From: an uncultured Clostridia bacterium
Lineage (GTDB): Bacteria > Bacillota > Clostridia > Oscillospirales > Oscillospiraceae
Reading direction: 5' to 3'
DNA length: 36,118 nt
Assembly: GCA_946629065.1 (NCBI GenBank)
Contig: CAMOXK010000014.1
Coordinates: forward strand, 1 to 36,118
Shown here: in pieces, positions 31,746 to 36,118 of the stretch
Layout of the letters: the number at the start of each line of letters is the position of its first letter
How positions within the stretch are numbered: position 1 is the stretch's first letter
The notes under the pieces: model-generated
What the model was told of the DNA's origin: nothing
Database searches by the model: none
The model's input: only the letters and a program-made list of their open reading frames with translations
Made by a program: the position numbers and the translations under genes

Positions 31746-32835
31746 GTTCGTCTATGCCCAGCCGGTAAAGATCTTTTTCGGCCAGGGCGAGTTTCAGAAG
31801 CTGGATGCCGTGCTGGACGAGTTCGGCGTCACCCGGGCCGTGCTCTGCTGCGGGCGGCATTTCGCCCCCGAGGCGGAGAAGCTCCTGGCGGAGGACTGCC
31901 GCATCGTGGCCGTTTTCTCCCAGGTGGAGCAGAACCCCCAGCTCTCCGGCATCGAAGAGACCACCCGCCTCTGCCGTGCCTATTGCGCGGACGGCGTCAT
32001 CGGCATAGGCGGCGGGAGCTCCTTGGATACCGCCAAGTTCGCGGCAGCGGTAGCCCCCAATCCCGGGGAGCCGCTGGACTACTATGAGGGCCGCCGCGCT
32101 CTCGTGAAGGAGAACCGCCTGCCCGTCATCGCCGTGCCCACCACCGCCGGCACCGGCAGCGAGGTGACCCAGGTCTCCGTGGTGAGCCACGAGACTGAGA
32201 AGAAGACCATCAACAATCCCGCTTTCATGCCCGCCGTCGCTATCGTGGACCCGGGCATGACCCTGGGCGTGCCGCCCCGCACCACCATGAACACCGGGCT
32301 TGACGCCATGGCCCACGCCCTGGAGGGCTACTGGAGCCGCAACCACCAGCCCATCCCCGACCTGATGGCCATTGAGGCTGTGCGCCTGATCCTGGAGAAC
32401 CTGGAGAAGGCTTGGCGGGACGGCAGCGACCTGCAGGCCAGAACCAACATGTCCTGCGCGGCTCTCCTGGGCGGACTCAGCTTTGCCCTGCCCAAGACCG
32501 CGGCCAGCCACGCCTGCAGCTATCCGCTCTCGGAGGACTATCATCTGCCCCACGGGGAGGCCTGCGCCTTCACCCTGGACAGCCTGGTGCGTATCAACGC
32601 TGACGCCCGGCTGGAGGAGCTCTGCCGCCGGGTGGGTCTCAGCGGCACGGAGGAGCTGGCGGAGCGAATCCGTGCGCTCAAGAAGCTGGGCGGTTTGCGC
32701 AGCCGAATTTCCGACCTGGGAGAGGTGGACCTGGACAAGCTCTGCCGGGACTGCGCCGCCCATCCCCTCATGAACAACAACCCCGTCAAGCTGGACGAAG
32801 CGGCCCTGCGCCGGATGTTTGAAGCCCTGGCATGA
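31735..32835 (+). CDS. Iron-containing alcohol dehydrogenase
   Basis: 366 residues; ATG 31735 overlaps the preceding gene by 11 nt and has GAGGA 8 nt upstream. NAD(P)-binding GIGGGSSLDTAKF (about 90-102), PTTAGTGSEVTQVSVV, and a complete metal site: Asp190 and His194 (TGLDAMAHALEGYW), His259 (SHACSYP) and His273 (LPHGEACAF). It would reduce an aldehyde to an alcohol, or the reverse. The family contains reductases of phosphono- and sulfo-aldehydes, so reduction of sulfolactaldehyde to dihydroxypropanesulfonate would fit the sulfoglycolysis hypothesis. That assignment is inference. Confidence 0.93.
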   Translation: MISEFVYAQPVKIFFGQGEFQKLDAVLDEFGVTRAVLCCGRHFAPEAEKLLAEDCRIVAVFSQVEQNPQLSGIEETTRLCRAYCADGVIGIGGGSSLDTAKFAAAVAPNPGEPLDYYEGRRALVKENRLPVIAVPTTAGTGSEVTQVSVVSHETEKKTINNPAFMPAVAIVDPGMTLGVPPRTTMNTGLDAMAHALEGYWSRNHQPIPDLMAIEAVRLILENLEKAWRDGSDLQARTNMSCAALLGGLSFALPKTAASHACSYPLSEDYHLPHGEACAFTLDSLVRINADARLEELCRRVGLSGTEELAERIRALKKLGGLRSRISDLGEVDLDKLCRDCAAHPLMNNNPVKLDEAALRRMFEALA

Positions 32836-33734
32836 AGCAGAGCCTGAAAACCGTCCGGCTCTTCGGCGGCATGATCCTGTCCTGGTCCGTCTATTACGCG
32901 GCCAGCAAGGTCCTGGTGGGGGAGACGGGATCGCCCCTTCTCGCGGGCTTCCTGCTGCGCGCGGCGGCGCTCATCTTCCTCACGGCCCAGCTTTTGCTGG
33001 ACGGCAGCTTTTCCCGCCTGTTCCACCAGGGCAAGGCGGTGAAGATCCTGCTGATGATCGGCGTCTTCGGCTTCCTGCTGGATCTCTTTGCCAACCTTGG
33101 CTACGCCGGCGGCAGCCTTTCCACCGGCACGGCGCTTTTGAAGACGGACGTGCTCATGGTGAACCTGGTCACCGTGATCCTCTATCACAAGAAGCTCTAT
33201 TTTTCCGACTGGCTGGGCACCGCCGTGATGCTCCTGGGCGTTCTGCTGGTGCTGGGCGTGGACTTTGGCAGCATGACGATCCATGCCACGGATCTCTTCT
33301 TCCTTCTCTCCGCCGCCTGCGTCACCGCCAACGCCTTCATCATCAAGCGGGCCCAGGAAAAGTACCACGAGGACGCGGACATGATCTCCTATTACAATAA
33401 CTTTGTGGTGCTGCTGCTCTTTGGCCTTTCCGCTGGCCTTGCGGGGGACATGAAGTCCCTTCCGCAGCTGCCCCTGGGTAGCCTCTGGTGGCTGATCCTC
33501 CTGGGCGGCCTTGCCCAGACCGGGATCTATTTCTTCTATTATCGGAACCTGAAGAGCCACGAGGTCTGGGAAGTAAAGTTGGCCCTGCTGCTCATGCCGG
33601 TGGTGAGCTGCTTCATCGGCGTCCTCTTCCTGCGGGAGGAGATGACGTCCCTCAAGCTCCTCGGCATCGCCGTGGTGCTGCTGGGCGCGGCCCTGCTGCT
33701 TCTGCGCGGCAAGCTCCACCCGGAAAAAGAATGA
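32832..33734 (+). CDS. EamA/DMT-superfamily transporter
   Basis: 300 residues, ten predicted membrane segments in two five-helix repeats, typical of the drug/metabolite transporter superfamily (GMILSWSVYYAASKVLVGE; second half LVVLLLFGLSAGLAG, LLLMPVVSCFIGVLFLREEM). It overlaps the dehydrogenase gene by 4 nt (ATGA) and is the last gene of the operon, so it probably exports the pathway's end product or imports its substrate. Directionality cannot be read from sequence. The protein ends in a short basic/charged tail (KLHPEKE). Confidence 0.92.
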   Translation: MKQSLKTVRLFGGMILSWSVYYAASKVLVGETGSPLLAGFLLRAAALIFLTAQLLLDGSFSRLFHQGKAVKILLMIGVFGFLLDLFANLGYAGGSLSTGTALLKTDVLMVNLVTVILYHKKLYFSDWLGTAVMLLGVLLVLGVDFGSMTIHATDLFFLLSAACVTANAFIIKRAQEKYHEDADMISYYNNFVVLLLFGLSAGLAGDMKSLPQLPLGSLWWLILLGGLAQTGIYFFYYRNLKSHEVWEVKLALLLMPVVSCFIGVLFLREEMTSLKLLGIAVVLLGAALLLLRGKLHPEKE

Positions 33735-33786
33735 ATGGTCTGTTACAAAATTGACAGCAATCATGGGCAAAAGCCGACTTCCTGGA

Positions 33787-33932
33787 CGTAGGGGCGCATC
33801 ACGATGCGCCCGGCGCTCCGGATGGGAATGACACAAAAGGGTCAGGCGAATTCGTACTTATTTCGAGTTCGCCTGACTCTTTGTGATTCTTGTCCGCTCT
33901 GCTGCACGGGCGCATCGTGATGCGCCCCTACG
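33787..33932. repeat. 146-bp nested palindromic element (copy B)
   Basis: Outer arms 33787-33812 and 33907-33932 are perfect 26-bp inverted repeats starting CGTAGGGGCGCATC; each arm is itself a palindrome. Inner arms 33832-33854 and 33864-33885 pair with few mismatches and share the core GGCGAATTCGTAC with copy A at 27498. The length is again exactly 146 bp. Arm sequences differ from copy A but pairing is kept. Confidence 0.88.
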
Positions 33933-34122
33933 CCTTGCGAAACATTGAGCGCGTGATCCATGGCACAGTTCTTCGTTTGCAGGACGTCTTTTTGAGGAAC
34001 GCTTGGAATGACATGGCGGCGTGGAGCAATTGATTCGGCCTGTCTATTTTGCCAAAAGCGGGGAATACTGGGACATGCGGGAAATGCCGTGAGAATGAGG
34101 GCGTGAAAGAGGAGAACAGAGG
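33933..34122. other. Intergenic stretch with no recognised feature
   Basis: I see no convincing gene, repeat or RNA here. Small open frames have no ribosome binding site or coding character. Confidence 0.6.
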
Positions 34123-34148
34123 TAGGAGTTAAATACTTCTAACTCCTA
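34123..34148. promoter_or_regulatory. Upstream dyad of the DUF3793-flavodoxin promoter
   Basis: TAGGAGTTA (34123-34131) and TAACTCCTA (34140-34148), an inverted repeat ending 2 bp before the -35 box. It shares TTCTAAC-like half-sites with the dyad at 34187. Confidence 0.6.
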
Positions 34149-34150
34149 TC

Positions 34151-34179
34151 TTGACAATGGGAAATATATATGGTATAAA
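34151..34179 (+). promoter_or_regulatory. Consensus promoter of the DUF3793-flavodoxin operon
   Basis: TTGACA (34151-34156), a 17-bp spacer, TATAAA (34174-34179). Predicted start of transcription near 34186. Confidence 0.88.
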
Positions 34180-34186
34180 CAGAGCA

Positions 34187-34202
34187 GTTAGAAGAATCTA
34201 AC
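34187..34202. promoter_or_regulatory. Operator-like dyad at the transcription start
   Basis: GTTAGAagaaTCTAAC: six-bp arms around 4 nt, at about +1 to +16. The pattern recalls boxes of metal-responsive repressors (Fur/PerR or DtxR families), which would fit an iron-regulated flavodoxin. The repressor is not in the window. Confidence 0.55.
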
Positions 34203-34225
34203 CAATGAGCAAAGGAGGCGAAGAC

Positions 34226-34777
34226 TTGAGTACGGAACTGCTGATCCGCTGCTGTGCGCCAACGCTTGCCGGCATGAAAACAGGCAGCATGTATTCCTGC
34301 CCCTGCGCCGATCGGAAGACCCTTCTGCGGGACCTGCAGGGGATGAACCGTCTTCTTTCTCCCAAGGGGCTGTGCATCCTTCCCCTTCGCTTTGACGAGG
34401 GGCGCGCTCTGCTGTACCTGTTCCGCCCGGCGGAGCTGGAGCGGGACCTGCGCTGCCCCGTTGCGCGCCGCATCCTGGAGGAAGCGGGCTACGAGGATCT
34501 TCGCCTGGGGAAATGTCTTTGCTGCCTGGTGCGGAAGCTCCAGCGGCGGCAGGACTTTCCCCATGAGGTGGGCCTCTTCCTCAGCTATCCGCCGGAGGAC
34601 GTGCGGGGCTTTATCCAGAACCGTGCCCAGAATTACAAGCGTGTCTGCGCCTGGAAGGTGTACGGAGACGAGGAGCTGGCCCAGCGGACCTTTGCCAGAT
34701 ATCAGAAATGTACCGAATCCTACTGCCGGGCCTTCCGGGCCGGAAAAAAGCTGGAAGAGCTTGCAGTGGCAATATGA
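34226..34777 (+). CDS. DUF3793 family protein
   Basis: 183 residues started at TTG 34226, because AAAGGAGG (34211-34218) lies 7 nt before it and the family N-terminus (STELLIRCCAPTLAGMKTGS) begins right there; an ATG at 34205 would put the ribosome site inside the gene. DUF3793 proteins are cytoplasmic, Cys-rich and of unknown biochemistry; this one has Cys pairs near CCAPT, SCPCAD and KCLCCLV. They commonly neighbour flavodoxin genes in Clostridia, as here (15 bp). The promoter dyads point to metal or redox control. Confidence 0.88.
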   Translation: MSTELLIRCCAPTLAGMKTGSMYSCPCADRKTLLRDLQGMNRLLSPKGLCILPLRFDEGRALLYLFRPAELERDLRCPVARRILEEAGYEDLRLGKCLCCLVRKLQRRQDFPHEVGLFLSYPPEDVRGFIQNRAQNYKRVCAWKVYGDEELAQRTFARYQKCTESYCRAFRAGKKLEELAVAI

Positions 34778-34792
34778 CAGGAGGTTTTCAGC

Positions 34793-35209
34793 ATGAGTAA
34801 AACAGCAGTGATCTATTGGAGCGGCACCGGCAACACCGAGGCCATGGCCAAGGCGGTCCAGAAGGGCGCGGGTCTTGGGGCCCAGCTTTTTGCCGTTTCG
34901 GATTTTGACGCGTCCAAGGTGGACGCCTTTGACGCTTTCGCTCTCGGCTGCCCCGCCATGGGCAGCGAAGCCCTGGAGGACGGCGAATTCGAGCCCCTCT
35001 TCAACGAGATCAAGGGACAGCTTGCCGGCAAGAAGGTCGGCCTCTTCGGTTCCTACGGCTGGGGCGACGGCGAATGGATGCGCACCTGGGAAGACGACTG
35101 CGCCGACGCCGGCATCACCCTTGCCGCCGAGAGCGTCATCTGCAACGACGCGCCGGACGATGATGCCCTGGAGGCCTGCCGCTCCCTGGGCGAGACCCTG
35201 GCCCAGTAA
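34793..35209 (+). CDS. Short-chain flavodoxin
   Basis: 138 residues. The FMN phosphate-binding loop YWSGTGNTEAMAKAV is at the N-terminus, and the isoalloxazine-loop segments GCPAMGSEALED and GSYGWGDGEWM are typical of clostridial flavodoxins. It carries electrons in place of ferredoxin, mainly when iron is scarce. GGAGG lies ahead of the ATG; it is co-transcribed with the DUF3793 gene and followed by a terminator. Confidence 0.96.
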   Translation: MSKTAVIYWSGTGNTEAMAKAVQKGAGLGAQLFAVSDFDASKVDAFDAFALGCPAMGSEALEDGEFEPLFNEIKGQLAGKKVGLFGSYGWGDGEWMRTWEDDCADAGITLAAESVICNDAPDDDALEACRSLGETLAQ

Positions 35210-35235
35210 ATCGATAACCCACCTCTTTTCTGTTG

Positions 35236-35272
35236 GAGGCGTCCGGTCATCCGTACCGGGCGCCTCTTTTTT
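35236..35272 (+). terminator. Terminator after flavodoxin
   Basis: GAGGCG and CCGGT pair with ACCGG and CGCCTC across 35236-35266, followed by a run of T to 35272. Confidence 0.92.
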
Positions 35273-35345
35273 GCGCCGAGTCGGAAAAACCTTGGAAATC
35301 TGCACTTTTTTCTTACACTGTCTAAATTTTTCCGCGCTGCCTTCC

Positions 35346-35374
35346 TTGCTTTCTTCTTTCCGCTCATGTATAAT
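35346..35374 (+). promoter_or_regulatory. Promoter of the iron-sulfur protein gene
   Basis: TTGCTT (35346-35351), a 17-bp spacer, TATAAT (35369-35374), 66 bp before the start codon. Confidence 0.75.
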
Positions 35375-35439
35375 AACTATAAGCGTGCATTTTTTGCTTT
35401 GCTCTGTGAAAAATACATTTTGAGGGAGAGAAACATATC

Positions 35440-36118
35440 ATGGCTGAACTGAGACCGAAAATCGTCAAGCTCTGTCATATCGTCGGCGGCCTGACCGGCG
35501 TTGTGAACAAGATCGACGAGAACGCCCCCGAGTACTATTCCCTGGCCAGCATCGTCACCGATGACGAGGCTGATGTTGCCATCGCGGCAGGCCTGCGCAA
35601 GGAGCGCACCGTAGAGTACCTGGCCAAGAAGGTCGGCAAGCCCGTGGAAGAGGTGGAGAAGCTGGCCAAGCACCTGGCCTGGATCGGCGTCTTCCGCTGC
35701 ACCTATGACGAGAAGCTGGGAGAAGACGTGTACTTCATGCAGATCTTCGCCCCCGGCATCATGGAGATGCTGGTGAACAACCAGGAGCTGCTGGACACCC
35801 ATCCGGAAGTGGGCAAGGCCTTTGAGGAATACACCCGCATCCGTATGCAGACCATGTCCCCCCTGATCCCCAACGGCTACGGCCTGATGCGCGTGGTCCC
35901 CGTGGAGAGCGCCATCAAGGATCTCCCCGGCGTGCACCCCTATGAGAAGCTCAGCTACTATCTGGACAAGTACGACACCTTCTCCGTGTCTCCCTGCTCC
36001 TGCCGCGCCTCCCGCACCTCCATCGGCGACGGCTGCGGCCACCTGGCCGAGGAGATGTGCATCCAGATGGGCAAGGGCGCGGAGCACTACATCCGCTCCG
36101 GCCGTGCCCGCAAGATCA
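35440..36118 (+). CDS. Iron-sulfur oxidoreductase-like protein, N-terminal part
   Basis: Open to the end of the window, so only the first 226 residues are seen. ATG 35440 follows GAGGGAGAG. Residues about 50-120 resemble a winged-helix-like module (ERTVEYLAKKVGKPVEEVEK, then VYFMQIFAPGIMEMLV). Residues about 188-226 hold a Cys cluster, SPCSCRASRTSIGDGCGHLA, EEMCIQMGKGAEHYI, similar to the leading segment of large Fe-S/FAD oxidoreductases of anaerobes. I cannot see ferredoxin CxxCxxCxxxC motifs or a nucleotide-binding domain because the gene is cut. Redox function likely, partner unknown. Confidence 0.75.
   Translation, partial: MAELRPKIVKLCHIVGGLTGVVNKIDENAPEYYSLASIVTDDEADVAIAAGLRKERTVEYLAKKVGKPVEEVEKLAKHLAWIGVFRCTYDEKLGEDVYFMQIFAPGIMEMLVNNQELLDTHPEVGKAFEEYTRIRMQTMSPLIPNGYGLMRVVPVESAIKDLPGVHPYEKLSYYLDKYDTFSVSPCSCRASRTSIGDGCGHLAEEMCIQMGKGAEHYIRSGRARKI

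Noticed and set aside
33933-34122. Small gene before the DUF3793 promoter
   Set aside because: Short open frames only, without ribosome binding sites or recognisable products.

Overview
The window is GC-rich, densely packed bacterial DNA with strong AAGGAG-type ribosome binding sites, TTGACA/TATAAT promoters with 17-bp spacers, and intrinsic terminators. Gene content (citrate lyase fermentation cluster, membrane pyrophosphatase of the potassium-dependent type, DUF3793 plus short flavodoxin, split transketolase, DxG-type HAD proteins, extragenic palindromes beginning CGTAGGG) suggests an anaerobic gut Clostridia, most likely Oscillospiraceae/Ruminococcaceae-like. The taxon is inferred, not proven. 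I see no rRNA, tRNA, CRISPR array or transposase.

Region 1 (1-14083). The end of an ABC transporter operon (ATPase C-terminus, binding lipoprotein, 4-TM protein) runs into a HAD protein and an MgtC-like membrane protein. A LacI-family regulator on the minus strand is divergent from an operon of four tandem HAD paralogues, a phosphoglycerate mutase whose two halves are in swapped order (a circular permutation) and a PfkB kinase. A membrane pyrophosphatase and a second MgtC paralogue follow. The five HADs all lack the second motif-I Asp (DxG instead of DxD). Matching dyads lie just downstream of both divergent promoters. I infer a LacI-controlled phosphometabolite module, perhaps linked to organophosphate import by the ABC system.

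Region 2 (14143-20864, minus strand). This is a complete citrate fermentation operon: citD, citE, citF, a CitMHS transporter, citC and a fused citX-citG. It is read from a consensus promoter preceded by two 23-bp direct repeats that look like activator sites.

Region 3 (21138-27436). Lipoate-protein ligase, a GH2 beta-galactosidase, a DUF937 protein, and a secreted beta-helix lipoprotein with a glycine-rich tail.

Region 4 (27728-33734). A FucI/AraA-like isomerase is divergent from a run of split transketolase (two genes), an atypical RpiB-family isomerase, an iron alcohol dehydrogenase and an EamA transporter. There is no kinase, and the RpiB homologue has lost the usual phosphate-binding and ring-opening residues. 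This set matches what I recall of the transketolase branch of sulfoquinovose degradation (sulfoglycolysis), so that is my leading hypothesis. Two 146-bp nested palindromes bracket the cluster and an array of related palindromes sits inside it.

Region 5 (34123-36118). DUF3793 protein and flavodoxin behind a strong promoter with dyad operators (a metal-responsive pattern), then the start of an iron-sulfur protein that runs off the window.
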